NCBI RefSeq assembly: GCF_001012815.1
Contig: NZ_JYJP01000017.1
Coordinates: 1 to 38,422 of the forward strand
Source of the DNA: Vibrio mexicanus
Lineage (GTDB): Bacteria; Pseudomonadota; Gammaproteobacteria; Enterobacterales; Vibrionaceae
Direction of reading: 5' to 3'
Length of the DNA: 38,422 nucleotides
Numbering within the stretch: the stretch's first letter is position 1; each line of letters begins with the position of its first letter. Below the pieces are notes generated by a model. The model was not told the origin of the DNA. It saw nothing but the letters and a program-made list of their open reading frames with translations, and did no database searches. Both the position numbers and the translations under genes were made by a program. This document shows positions 9,701 to 19,100 of this stretch, in pieces.

Positions 9701-12700
9701 ACCTAAAAGACGTTGAGATTATTGATGCCATTTCCTCGATCACAACCAACTACTTTGATGGTACGACTGGCCAAGCGTTCGAGTCTTGGACGATCAAAAC
9801 TGAAGTAGACACTAGCGGCATTAGTGATGCCGGAACTGTGTCGAACAATACCGATATCAATACCCAATTCGACTTGGCAGGTAGTGGATTTGCCGACTCA
9901 GGCACATTTGTGAAGTACACCGTTAAAGCTAAGGTCAGTGAGAAAGCAGTCGGTTCTATCCAAAACACCGCGCGCGTAGAAGGGAAGCACAACTTGCCTT
10001 CTGAGCGCATTTCTATGTTGCCAGCAGAAATTAAAAAGCTTCATAAGGCGTATACCGATAACGCTTTTGGTACACACAAAACGACCTTCAATCATACAGC
10101 TGAAGGTGAGAAGATCGTTTATCGACTACGTATTACCAATAATGGTAAAGGCACAGAGTATGGTGCTTCATTAAAAGAGACTTTCTCTAACGTGAAAACT
10201 CGCCTTGCTCAAAATGCAGCCGGAGAAGCAAACAACCAGAAAGATCTTGTATTTGGTGAATTCGGATGGACAGTGACCGCGTCAAAATCTTCTGAATTAA
10301 CCACAGATATTGGTAGCTTTGTCGGTGGCGCAAACAGTGATATTGATATTCCAGTGTTGTCGATTGCGCCACAAGGCTGGGTAGAGTTTGTCATGGAGAG
10401 TCAAATTCGCTCGGATGCGCTCGATAAGTTTGCGGTTGCTCCTTTATACAATGGGCAGAAATTTGGTAACGCAAAGATTGAACCAGAAGCGCAGCAACTC
10501 GAAGTGGAAAAACGCATTGTTTCGATTGGTGGAAAAGCTTACAGCAAGGGTGATACCTATAAGCCTGGTGATGAAGTTGTTTACCTACTTGATGTAAATA
10601 ACAAAGCGAAGGTTTGGACCGATCAAACTGCAATTACCGATGTCGTTTCTGATATCAAGGTAGAAGTGTTGGGTGGTGGTATTGAATCGGCGTTTGACAC
10701 CTTTACCATTACTCATACCAACAGCAACGGCTTGGATAGTGATGTTGATACTTACCTGCCAGCTTACGATCCAAATACCGATCTAAATATAATGACGGAC
10801 ATTGGTCCCCAAGAAGATTTGCAATTTACTATTAAAGGCACGATTCGAAGCGACGCATTGGGTGAGGTTGAGGCTAACCGCGCAACTGTTGGCAACAAAT
10901 TAGTCGTCACTCCGACCATTCCGCCAGTAGAGCCGAATTTAATCTTTGAGAAGGTGGTGACGAGCACCACTGCAGATAGCAATGCCTGTAGCTTCCCGTC
11001 TAATACTGGTTCCGGTTGCCAGTATAATCCGACTGGTCAGGTTGTTTACCAAATCACCGTAGAAAATATCGGAGAAGGTATCGCCAATGATGTAAAAATT
11101 ATCGATAAGCTGAACGATATTAAAACCTCTACCGGAGCCAATGCATTTAGCGATTTATCGACGACGATTTTACAACAGCCTGACCCGAGTCGGTTCTCGA
11201 TCTCTGGGAAATACAGTGGTAATCAGCCACTAAATGCTACGTTTGACCTGATGCCAGGTGACAAAGTCGTGTTTGGCCTGCAAGGTACTGTTGATGCGGA
11301 TGCAACGGGTACGATCACCAATGTGGCAAAAGTAGACGGAAAGAACTCAAATGATGTCATACTCGATCAAGGTGATTCTGAAATTCTTGCGTCAAAGACC
11401 ACAGACACGCCGACCTACATACCGGGCGGAGAAGTTCGCTATACCTTGTATATTGCCAATAAGTCGGATTCGAACGCGGATGTTCGCGTTGAAGACACCA
11501 TTTCCTCCTACCTAGTAGAAACCGCAGATGGAAGTAACAAAACGGCATTAGAGAGTTGGACAATTAATGCTGAGTTTATTGCAAACAAAGGCGCTGCTCA
11601 TAATGATGCATCAGCCATTCCGACATCTGGGGATATTGATGCCATCGTCAAGCTAGGTGCTGCAGGTAGTGAGCCAACTTTGCTGAAAATTGATATTGTC
11701 GGTAAGGTTCGTGATGATGCGGTGGGTAAGTTTGGCAATACCTTATACGTTGATAAGAAGCAGTACGACCTACAGCAGCACTTTATTTACCCTGAACCCG
11801 CGGCAATCTCGGTAACGAAAACACCTTCGATTTCACCTGCTGTATATGCTCCGGGTGATTCTATTGGTTTTGATATTGTAATTGAGAATACGGGCGGCGG
11901 TTTTGCTAAAGGGCTACGCGTTGAAGATATAGCAAAATCCATTAAAGCAGATGTCGTAAACAGTATTGTCCCAGGTCAGGTGTTTGATAGCTGGGACGCG
12001 TCGAAAAGCTCAATATCGATTATCGATAGCGGAAGTCCTTCCGTGACGATATCGCAGTCGCCATTTGATGCCGACAATGGATTCACTGGCGAATACAACT
12101 TAGCGCCAGGGTCAACACTGAACCTTCATCTCGAGGGGACGGTTGCATCGAATGTGGTTGGGGCGATCACTAACCAAGTTAAAGTGAGCGCTCAAGGAAT
12201 ATCGGAAGTCAATGCTGAGGCGACTTATCAGCCTATCGATGCCGAAGTGACTGTCTCGAAAACCGTCGATAAAGCTGAATATATTACCGAAGATATTCTG
12301 ACGTATACCATCGTGCTTACCAACACTCAAAAGGTGTGGGCGACAGATGTCCAGGTAACTGACTTAGTGGATCGAATAACGGCTGAAACCATTTTTGGCA
12401 ACTCTGTTTCCGTGTTTAAACCAGGCACCATCGATATTACGGGTACGTCGGCGAATGGCACAACCAACCTGCCATCGCTATCGGATGACCATATCGACAA
12501 CAGTATTAACATCTCACCACTGGATATTATTACCGTTAAGATTCAGGGCGAACTCAAGCCTGAAATCATTGGTGATGTGATCAATACGATTTCCGTCGAC
12601 TACGATGGTAAAACCTTGGAAGACAGTGCGACGAGCGTCTTACTGGTTCCTGAAATCGAGATCGTCAAGGAACCGATTCAATCGACGTATCAGCCAGGCA

Positions 12701-13353
12701 CCAATAATGGTTTTACCATTTCGGTGATCAATAAAGGCGATGCGTTTGCAAACGATATAAAACTAGAAGATAAGATTTCTGCGCTTCAAGTGGAAGTGAC
12801 AGATGGCTCAATGCAGCCAGCCTTCACGCGTTGGGTGACTAGCTTTAAGTCAGGCGACCCAAGAACACAAGTGGGGGCAACGGTGTTTGGTTGGAATCAA
12901 GACATCGCTTATGACATTGACCTCGCACCAAAAGACACTATCGTCTTTACCGTAGAAGGGGAAGTAAATCCGAAAGCGGTAGGCGACATTGATAACGTTG
13001 CAACGGCCAACTTTAATGGCAAAGATCTTCAGGATGATGCGCAGCTTGTACCTGAGAAGTCAGCCCTTTCGATTGAAAAGGTTGCAGACCGCGAATTTTA
13101 TCAAGCGGGTCAACCTGCGCAATTTGTCGTGACTGTGACCAACCAAGGTAAAGGGTTTGCTAATGATGTCATCATTCAAGATCTAATGAGTGATGTCTTA
13201 GTCGACCTTGTGGATGGAACAAAAGGGACGGCATTTGAGTCGTGGAGCATTACTACCTACGCCTCCAATGCAAATACAAGCTTATCTACCACGCCTTCAG
13301 GAACAAATCCGGACATTGACTTGGTGCTGATATTGCGCCAGAGAGTAGCTTAA
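6622..13353 (+). CDS. Giant repeat protein, segment 2 (repeats 5-19)
   Basis: This is the largest open segment, about 2,230 genuine codons with roughly 15 repeats, each opening with a variant of VxKTxxxxxYxPGDxVxYxIxVxN. The first 15 or so codons are out of frame; genuine sequence begins near 6662, so the apparent start codon is not real. Repeats share structure but have diverged, with no identical neighbours, so this is an old array and not a recent amplification. Repeat 14 has an unusual insert with two Cys (NACSFPSNTGSGCQ) that could form a disulphide. Sense is lost at 13325-13326, where GG would restore DIDLVADIAPES. Confidence 0.8.
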   Translation: MYSNRASWRGRARQAFKRWKVDVKSGEDSIGTDPSKYNYGSWTTSPVTLSPDIAPRKKVEYTLTAEVADSSIGLIIDDNAACSDNVTEEGSGIQMPEDNLRASKDVDTRFYSSGDELTYTIRVDNDGDGFANQVPVIDDLTAVETTDINGNKIPAFISWQVTAQAFKSDGSVASQTDTGISGQIDSPKILDVTATIEPHSYVIYTIQAKTDPLANGHIQNSVTVDNSVYADRGSDPRDFVLQLNKTVKTNTDSNFRGDHTSYSKLENEITYQIHVKNPKGNGYATNVVVKDPISSISAGLLEPDSKSKAVFSSWTISAEIISDDPLLNGNAKYTKVGSFSDNADLDTVAQIAPNVEVVYTIVAQIDRSVGNEIIFKRFENTATIETKDSDSQSTASDTVVVHPKEPNVVVVKTAREAQFIPGQWVTFDITVFNRGAGYANEVSVKDDIKAMNVFSEWTIDAETDSNNSPYKSGSYADSKSAYPNNGNINSKIDIDPQVNGDMGYVRYTIRGLVKNDYKKDEISNTVEIHDPMNNLDQSATAEIGDSGDAKLNVSIVKTANTSHFVPGDEVIYEIVLLNNSDNQINDLKLVDPLTQISSVLANKKDNHFADYEDQSPFEYWEFDYGDGSWQGRTTEDLIYPVGNENVTFSLAAREQRVFRVKAKIKDNVIGSRNGAGVLRPIIANDAYIFRDYKQVDEESHVSHHEMERAASGGDTHRELLVNGSSSNRYKPGDTLTYKVKVSSNVGYFNNHKVQENITGVQVQLLDGSKANPFSDKFTVSVDKQDSNGGNGTTDGTLDGVVADNQNIDTTIDVAGKDYVVYTVEGIVRDDAAGDITIGGITVSPYDYHLTFTKTVDQKNYEPNKPLVYHLTVTNDGKGNAYQVPIKDELSSVMVDLIDGRQEQAFNNGWTIEPKVLGGSPVAEVDLDGTIANNKDIDTHISVPAGETIDYVVTARVHPQAVGDILNLLVVDGDTVSALSKPNTEKYHFEKRVINIYDVDGATTLTGGYTPGGYIEYLITLENRNNVHLKDVEIIDAISSITTNYFDGTTGQAFESWTIKTEVDTSGISDAGTVSNNTDINTQFDLAGSGFADSGTFVKYTVKAKVSEKAVGSIQNTARVEGKHNLPSERISMLPAEIKKLHKAYTDNAFGTHKTTFNHTAEGEKIVYRLRITNNGKGTEYGASLKETFSNVKTRLAQNAAGEANNQKDLVFGEFGWTVTASKSSELTTDIGSFVGGANSDIDIPVLSIAPQGWVEFVMESQIRSDALDKFAVAPLYNGQKFGNAKIEPEAQQLEVEKRIVSIGGKAYSKGDTYKPGDEVVYLLDVNNKAKVWTDQTAITDVVSDIKVEVLGGGIESAFDTFTITHTNSNGLDSDVDTYLPAYDPNTDLNIMTDIGPQEDLQFTIKGTIRSDALGEVEANRATVGNKLVVTPTIPPVEPNLIFEKVVTSTTADSNACSFPSNTGSGCQYNPTGQVVYQITVENIGEGIANDVKIIDKLNDIKTSTGANAFSDLSTTILQQPDPSRFSISGKYSGNQPLNATFDLMPGDKVVFGLQGTVDADATGTITNVAKVDGKNSNDVILDQGDSEILASKTTDTPTYIPGGEVRYTLYIANKSDSNADVRVEDTISSYLVETADGSNKTALESWTINAEFIANKGAAHNDASAIPTSGDIDAIVKLGAAGSEPTLLKIDIVGKVRDDAVGKFGNTLYVDKKQYDLQQHFIYPEPAAISVTKTPSISPAVYAPGDSIGFDIVIENTGGGFAKGLRVEDIAKSIKADVVNSIVPGQVFDSWDASKSSISIIDSGSPSVTISQSPFDADNGFTGEYNLAPGSTLNLHLEGTVASNVVGAITNQVKVSAQGISEVNAEATYQPIDAEVTVSKTVDKAEYITEDILTYTIVLTNTQKVWATDVQVTDLVDRITAETIFGNSVSVFKPGTIDITGTSANGTTNLPSLSDDHIDNSINISPLDIITVKIQGELKPEIIGDVINTISVDYDGKTLEDSATSVLLVPEIEIVKEPIQSTYQPGTNNGFTISVINKGDAFANDIKLEDKISALQVEVTDGSMQPAFTRWVTSFKSGDPRTQVGATVFGWNQDIAYDIDLAPKDTIVFTVEGEVNPKAVGDIDNVATANFNGKDLQDDAQLVPEKSALSIEKVADREFYQAGQPAQFVVTVTNQGKGFANDVIIQDLMSDVLVDLVDGTKGTAFESWSITTYASNANTSLSTTPSGTNPDIDLVLILRQRVA

Positions 13354-13415
13354 CCTTCACTATCGATGGCATTGTAAACAGTTTTGCAACTAGCGACATC
13401 ATCAACACTGCGTTA

Positions 13416-15068
13416 TTGCAAGATCCAAGTTCACCGGAGCAAAACGCTAATGCGGTTATCAAACATCGCCCAGTGTCTCTCACACTGAACAAATTTGTCG
13501 GAGAGTCTGGTAGTGACGTTGAGATGACCTACGAACCGGGTAAAGAGTCGGTGTTTAGGGTCGTTCTAGAGAACAATAATGAAGCGTTTGTCGCGGGTGT
13601 TGAACTCAAAGATCTGTTGAATTCGATGACCGTAAGCACTGTTAAAGGAACAACGGAAAGAGCGTTTGAGTCTTGGAGTATTGAAGTTAAGCAAAGCAAT
13701 CCGCTTACAACTATTACCCCGAGCCCAAGTGGTAACAATAAACAGATTGACGCAACGATTAACATCGCGCCGAACGACACCATTGAGTTTTTGATTCGTG
13801 GGGTGGTTAATCCTTACGCTAATGGTGAGATCATTAATAAGGCGAGTATGAGTATTAACTCATCGCGCCCTCAGAGGGTATCGGTGTCGGCTAAATTACT
13901 GCCTGAACCAGATAAAGTCATTATCACCAAAGTGGCGGATAACCCTATCTATGTAGCAGGGCAGGAGTCGACTTTCCGCATTCGCTTGTTTAATGACAGT
14001 AAAGGCTTTGCCAATGACGTTGTGCTTAGAGACACCATGTCTCGTATTCTCGTCCCAACCCGTCCTGATATCGCAACGGGTAATAGAGAAGTTGTGCCAG
14101 CCTTTACACAGTGGTCAATTGATGTGACCCAATCGGATCCAAGAACCATTGTGACTGCGCCAACACTAGGCCCTAATGCTGATATTGATGCACTGATCGA
14201 TATCGCTCCGGGTGATACCGTTGAGTTTGCGATTACTGGTACGGTTGATGCTCGTGCAATGGGTGAGATAGTGAACACGGCGCATAAAATTGACGAAGCG
14301 CCACAGTCTTCAGGCAACCAGACAGCGCCTGCAAGTGCACGTACAGCTACGGTGGAGTCAGTCAGTGCGATGATCACGCCGGAAGCGGTGAAGTTTTTGG
14401 TGAACAAAACCACCGATAAGGGTGAGAACGCCACCTATGGTAACGATGATCAGGAGCTAGTGTATCAGCTGCAAGTCACCAATGAAGGTTCAGCTTTGAT
14501 CTCAGGTGTGAAGCTGGTAGATGAGATCTCCAAACTCATGGGTGAAAACGGGAATACTTTATTTACCAGTTGGCAGACTACGATAACCGAGTGGCCTACT
14601 GGTGAGGTGAAGGCTAAATTTGATGACCAAGATTTATTACTACCAGAAGGTGGGACTTCACTCGATTTATTGCCATACATGGGCAATGGCTACGACATCA
14701 AGATCGTCGGTCAGCTTAACAAAGGTCTGGATGACAATATTACTAACGTATTCACCGTGACCGACCCTGCTACTGGCACATCGGCATCTGACGATGTGAC
14801 CATCTATATCAAGAAGTTTGCTGATAACGAAGGCGAGCTACTGGTCACTAAAGAAGCGTTGAAGTCAGAAGCTCAGGTTGGTGAAGTGGTTGAGTACGAG
14901 GTGATCATCTCTAACCCGAACGAGTCTGAATTTAAGAACGTTAAGTTGGTAGATAAGTACCCAGCAGGGTTTGCCTATGTGGAAGGTTCAACAGAAATCA
15001 CCAACAGTGGCCTGATGGTCAGTTTGATACCGGCGATGATGTGTTGCAAACCACAGAGCCTGCCGTAA
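13416..15068 (+). CDS. Giant repeat protein, segment 3 (repeats 20-23)
   Basis: This segment has 550 codons; the frame is really open from about 13327, so the ATG at 13416 is an accident of the break. It contains three more variant repeats and then one close to canonical DUF11 (GELLVTKEALKSEAQVGEVV, then FKNVKLVDKYPAGFAYVEGS). A canonical DUF11 repeat at the end of an array of divergent ones is notable. Sense is lost near 15009-15012, where one more C would give the expected NSGPDGQFDTGDD. Confidence 0.8.
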   Translation: MQDPSSPEQNANAVIKHRPVSLTLNKFVGESGSDVEMTYEPGKESVFRVVLENNNEAFVAGVELKDLLNSMTVSTVKGTTERAFESWSIEVKQSNPLTTITPSPSGNNKQIDATINIAPNDTIEFLIRGVVNPYANGEIINKASMSINSSRPQRVSVSAKLLPEPDKVIITKVADNPIYVAGQESTFRIRLFNDSKGFANDVVLRDTMSRILVPTRPDIATGNREVVPAFTQWSIDVTQSDPRTIVTAPTLGPNADIDALIDIAPGDTVEFAITGTVDARAMGEIVNTAHKIDEAPQSSGNQTAPASARTATVESVSAMITPEAVKFLVNKTTDKGENATYGNDDQELVYQLQVTNEGSALISGVKLVDEISKLMGENGNTLFTSWQTTITEWPTGEVKAKFDDQDLLLPEGGTSLDLLPYMGNGYDIKIVGQLNKGLDDNITNVFTVTDPATGTSASDDVTIYIKKFADNEGELLVTKEALKSEAQVGEVVEYEVIISNPNESEFKNVKLVDKYPAGFAYVEGSTEITNSGLMVSLIPAMMCCKPQSLP

Positions 15069-15280
15069 CCAGTAGCCTAACTTTCAATGTAGGGGACATG
15101 TTGGCTTACGGCAGCGAAGGAGAGACGGTCACAGAGCAAATTCGCGTTCGCTATTTGCTCCGAGTAACTGTAGGAGCAACGTTTGGCAAGTACGTGAACA
15201 GCGCTGTTGCTATGACGCACCTGAAGGGCAAACATCGGGCGTGCTTGTTGCACGCTCGAATGTTGCTAGCGCGATTGTAG
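15041..15280 (+). CDS. Giant repeat protein, segment 4 (short piece between two frameshifts)
   Basis: Genuine sequence runs from about 15013 to 15210 (LQTTEPAVTSSLTFNVGDML and onward to YVNSAVA), completing the canonical DUF11 repeat. The end of the open frame is out of frame. One missing base within GCTATG at 15209-15214 explains the break: GCTTATGAC would give AYDAPEGQTSG, which joins the next segment. By itself this piece cannot be a functional protein. Confidence 0.7.
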   Translation: MLQTTEPAVTSSLTFNVGDMLAYGSEGETVTEQIRVRYLLRVTVGATFGKYVNSAVAMTHLKGKHRACLLHARMLLARL

Positions 15281-16155
15281 AAGTCACGCCAGATAAGGTA
15301 TTCGATACAGCTTCTATCATCGGTAAGGTGTTTGAAGATCATAATGGTGATGGATTCCAAGCCGACGCGACGGCGTTTGATATGGTGATAAAAGCCGATA
15401 TTGATCCAGTGGATTACGTACCAGGTAGCACAGTATTGATTAAGGCAGGGGTGGAAAAGTCGCTCGACGATATTTCTCTAACTGCTAGTAAAGAATCGAA
15501 CTTTGCCTATGGTGTAGAGATACATAGCGCAGGAGACTATGACCACGGGTACAAGAACCACTTACATGAAAAGGCCAAAGAGGCCCAGTCAAAACTGTCT
15601 GAAGGTGTAGAGGTACCTGAGCTGTTTGGTATATCGCGTAACCGAACGTTGGCGGAATCCAATACGATTGCATTCCAAGTGGAAACGAAGAGCGATAAAG
15701 GGTTTGACTTCACAGTCGTTACGGATTCAGGTACTGAGATTTTGTTTAAAGCCGATGGTTCAATTGAGACTAACCATCATGGTGATAAAGCTAAAGGCTT
15801 GTCGGCAGAAAATCTCGATGTGACGCGTGATCTATACAAGGATGGTCACTTCTACCTGTGGGAGATCACCGTTGAGAACAAAGGGATCTACGAAAGTGGT
15901 GTACCAGGGGTTCGTTTGCTGACGGTGGAAGGCATTATTATTGAAACCGATCAATATGGCCGCTATCACGTGCCTGATCAGTGGGTATTGGACAAGAAAG
16001 GGAAGAACTTCCTGCTGAAAGTGGACACAGATTCACTGCCGACAGGAATGAAAGTCATCAGTGAGAATCCGAAAGTTCAACGAATTTCACCAAACAAGCT
16101 AACGAAGTTTAACTTTAGCGTAGCGGTTGAGGAGCAAGAAGACCGTGAAGAATAA
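15241..16155 (+). CDS. Giant repeat protein, segment 5 (C-terminal domain)
   Basis: This segment has 304 codons; genuine sequence begins upstream near 15213. It opens with an SdrD/Cna-B-like element containing a calcium-loop motif (DHNGDGFQAD). The C-terminal domain is of a type that I recall at the ends of long DUF11 proteins encoded beside outer-membrane barrels: GVPGVRLLTVEG, a TDQYGRYHVPD turn, KGKNFLLKVDTDSLP, then ENPKVQRISPNKLTKFNFSV. It ends with an acidic tail (EEQEDREE). Its stop overlaps the start region of the barrel gene, so the two are probably translationally coupled and the domain may be the part that contacts the barrel (inference). Confidence 0.8.
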   Translation: MLVARSNVASAIVEVTPDKVFDTASIIGKVFEDHNGDGFQADATAFDMVIKADIDPVDYVPGSTVLIKAGVEKSLDDISLTASKESNFAYGVEIHSAGDYDHGYKNHLHEKAKEAQSKLSEGVEVPELFGISRNRTLAESNTIAFQVETKSDKGFDFTVVTDSGTEILFKADGSIETNHHGDKAKGLSAENLDVTRDLYKDGHFYLWEITVENKGIYESGVPGVRLLTVEGIIIETDQYGRYHVPDQWVLDKKGKNFLLKVDTDSLPTGMKVISENPKVQRISPNKLTKFNFSVAVEEQEDREE

Positions 16156-19100
16156 TCATAATAATACGGACGTGAGTAGGCGTCCTGACACGGCTATAAA
16201 GCGCAAAGGAATGCCGTTTGGGAAGAGCTATCTTGCACTTTGTGTAGTTGCGGCCATTCCAATGATGATGGCAACCTTGCCAGCAGTGGCAAAAGATACC
16301 AGTCAGCTTGAACAGCTTGATTCTGACTCCATGGATATTGAAGTTGACGTTCGTGAACAAACGGATAACTCTCGTATCTACTTAGAAGAAGGGGCTATTT
16401 GGGCAAGCCGTGACATTACAAGGTTCCAACCTGTTTTGGATGTGTCCGTTGGCGACGAGCTTGAGGTTGTCGATGGCAAGCTGAAAGATGAAGTGAGTTT
16501 CACGATTACTTCTAACTACAGCTACTACATTACTCATTACCAAGTTGAGATATTTCGTGGACAAGACCGCAGTTTATCACAGCCAATCAAAGTGCTAGAA
16601 GGAACAGAGATAGCCAATGATTTCGATATCAGTTGGGATGGTTCAACGGATGTTGATTATACCTTCACCAAAGGTAGCCAGCTGCTGTTTCGTTTTAAAG
16701 CGTGGGACAAAGACGGCAACATGGATGTGACCACCGTGGGTGTTATGGATTTGGTGGAAGGCGATTCGGAAGTCGAGATTGATAGAAACGACGGTGAAGA
16801 AGCACTGAGCCGTAAGTTTGGCCGAGCCAATTTAATGCGTCACAACATTCCGACCAATGCCGGTTTGGCTAAATTTATTGGTACGGGCCTAAAGGGCGTG
16901 GATAAAGTCGTGATCGGTGAAGACGAATTCGATGTCGAAGGTGGCGAGCTATACGCTGAACAGTTCTTGCCTGCCGATGCTTACCTATTCCCGACCAAAG
17001 TGATTTTTGATAACGGTGATGAGCGTCGTTACCAGTTGTATGTTCGTATTCCTGACACCTACTATGCACAGGCTGGCTTGGCAGACATCTATTTCGGTAA
17101 AAATGAAGTCACGGGTAACACTCGCGCATTGGGGGTTAATGACCAATATAACGACGATATTTATAACCAAGGCCGAATCGCATACTTTGGTCAAGGTAAG
17201 TTTGGCGATAAGTTAAGAATTACTACTCACTTTGATAGTAAAGACAGCGAAATCAAAGACATCTTTAAGCACCCATTCGCAGCCGAAGATTCAAGTGTAT
17301 TCGATATCCTAGAAGACGATGATGAGCTTTACTACGGCGATTACGGTGACAGCGCTAATATCAAGAAAGTGGTGAATACCAAAGGTAAAGTGTACTTCGA
17401 CCTTCAATATGATAAATCTCAAGCCCTTTGGGGTAACTACAATACGGGGATTACAGGCACCGATAACAACGACTACAACCGTAGTTTGTACGGTTTTAAA
17501 GGGGATTACCGAACACGCTCTACTACTAAATTTGGTGATGACCGTTTAAACGTTGTCGGCTTTACCGCATCAGCAGATTCATCCTTTGCTCATGATGAAT
17601 TTTTGGGAACGGGTGGCTCGCTCTACTTCTTACGTCATGGTGAGGTGGTGCCTGGCAGTGACAAGGTCTACGTAAAGGTCATTAACAAAGACAGCGGAAT
17701 TTCAGAAAAAGAAGTGCCTCTTCAATCTGGCCGAGACTATGAAATTGACGCATACCAAGGGCGCATCATCCTTACGCGGCCATTGAGTAATATCATCTCA
17801 GATAACTTTGGTAGCGTGATTCAAGATGGCCCAAGCGATGGCTATGAGAATTACCTTGCGGTGGACTATGAATATGTTCCACAAGGCAGTGATGCAATTA
17901 ATGCCATGACCTATGGTGGCCGCATCAAAGGCTGGGCTAACGATTATATTGGTATTGGTGCCAACTACGCGACGGAAGAAAAAGAGGGGCAAGACTACGA
18001 GTCTTACGGTACCGACTTAACGCTTCGCGCAACCGAAGGTAGCTACATTAAAGCCGAATTTGCACACAGTAAGGGTAAGCAAACGGACTCTAACTTCGTC
18101 TCGTTTGATGGTGGTTTAACCTTTCAACAAATAGGCGGTGAGTTAGAAGAGCGTGAAGGCGACTCCATACAAGTTAAGGCTGTGGGTAATCTTTACGATC
18201 TGGCACCCAATATATTTTCAGCCGTCGGCAACGATGTAAAAGCTTGGTATAAATCGAAAGATGCCGGATACAGCTACGCCAGTCAAAGTGACAATTTAGA
18301 ACAAGAGTCCTACGGTGCAGAGCTTCGCCTGCAGGCAACAGACAGAGTCGCAATTGCTACCCGTTTTACTTCGATGGAAGAGAAAGAAGTCGATGGCACG
18401 CTAACCAAAGATACCGAGCAGGTTGAGTTGGAGGCGCAATACAAAGTCACAGAGCACATCAAGGTATCTGCTGCGGGTAAGCAAGTTGAAGAGCTTAACC
18501 GAGAGGGTTTGCGAGGCAAAGGTAACCTTGCAGGCCTGCGCGCCGATTATATTTGGGACAGCGATAATAGCGTTTACATCAAAGGCCAAACTACGGTCGA
18601 CAGCACAGGGGAATACGACGATAACGACAGCGTAACTCTTGGGGCTGAAGCGCGGGTATTCGAAGATTTGACCTTGGGCGCAGAATATACCACGGGCGAT
18701 CGTGGCGATGTCACTGAAGCCACTGCAACTTATGATGTTACTTCGGATTATTCAACCTATCTGACTTATGTCGATGATAACTATGAAGGGCAGAACAACG
18801 TTATCGTTGGTCAACGTGCAGACTTAACCACCAGTATCGATTTTTATCAAGAGAACCAATTTGTTGATGAAAACAATGGCAAGGGGCGGATTGATTCGTT
18901 TGGCTTTGGTTATGATATGAATGACAAGCTGGATTTCGGCATTGGTTATCAACAAGGTGAAATCGAGAAGCCGTCGGAAGCGGATCCGGTTCTATTAGAA
19001 GTTACTCGACGCCGAGCTGTCACTTTTACTGCCGATGTCGACTTAGATGACATCATCTTAAAAAACAAAATCGAATATCGCGTCGATAAAGGTAACGAAA

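Larger units (their letters stand above)
5081..16155 (+). pseudogene. Giant secreted DUF11-like repeat surface protein, whole locus with four frameshifts
   Basis: The locus would encode one protein of about 3,692 residues, but four single-base losses break it into five open segments. Adding one base at each break makes the length exactly divisible by three and gives a continuous repeat protein, so this is one gene. It has a signal peptide (residues 1-27), about 23 tandem beta-sandwich repeats of 120-160 residues, an EF-hand-like SdrD-type element (DHNGDGF) and a conserved C-terminal domain. Each repeat follows the pattern YxPGxxVxYxIxVxNxGxGxAxxV, a DxL/I segment, a Trp-containing strand, DIDxxIDIAPG and G-x-I-x-N-x-A-x-V; only the last is close to canonical DUF11. 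The gene leads an operon with an outer-membrane barrel and an OmpA lipoprotein, which suggests an outer-membrane-attached fibre or adhesin. Start TTG 5081 follows AGGA at a spacing of 8. Confidence 0.82.

Noticed and set aside
6640..15215. Programmed ribosomal frameshifting as the reason for the four breaks
   Set aside because: None of the breaks has a clear slippery heptamer with a following structure, and four programmed shifts in one gene would be without precedent as far as I know. Missing bases in short runs explain them more simply.
5081..15300. CRISPR or short tandem DNA repeat
   Set aside because: The periodicity is at protein level (120-160 residues) with diverged DNA; there are no identical short repeats with unique spacers.
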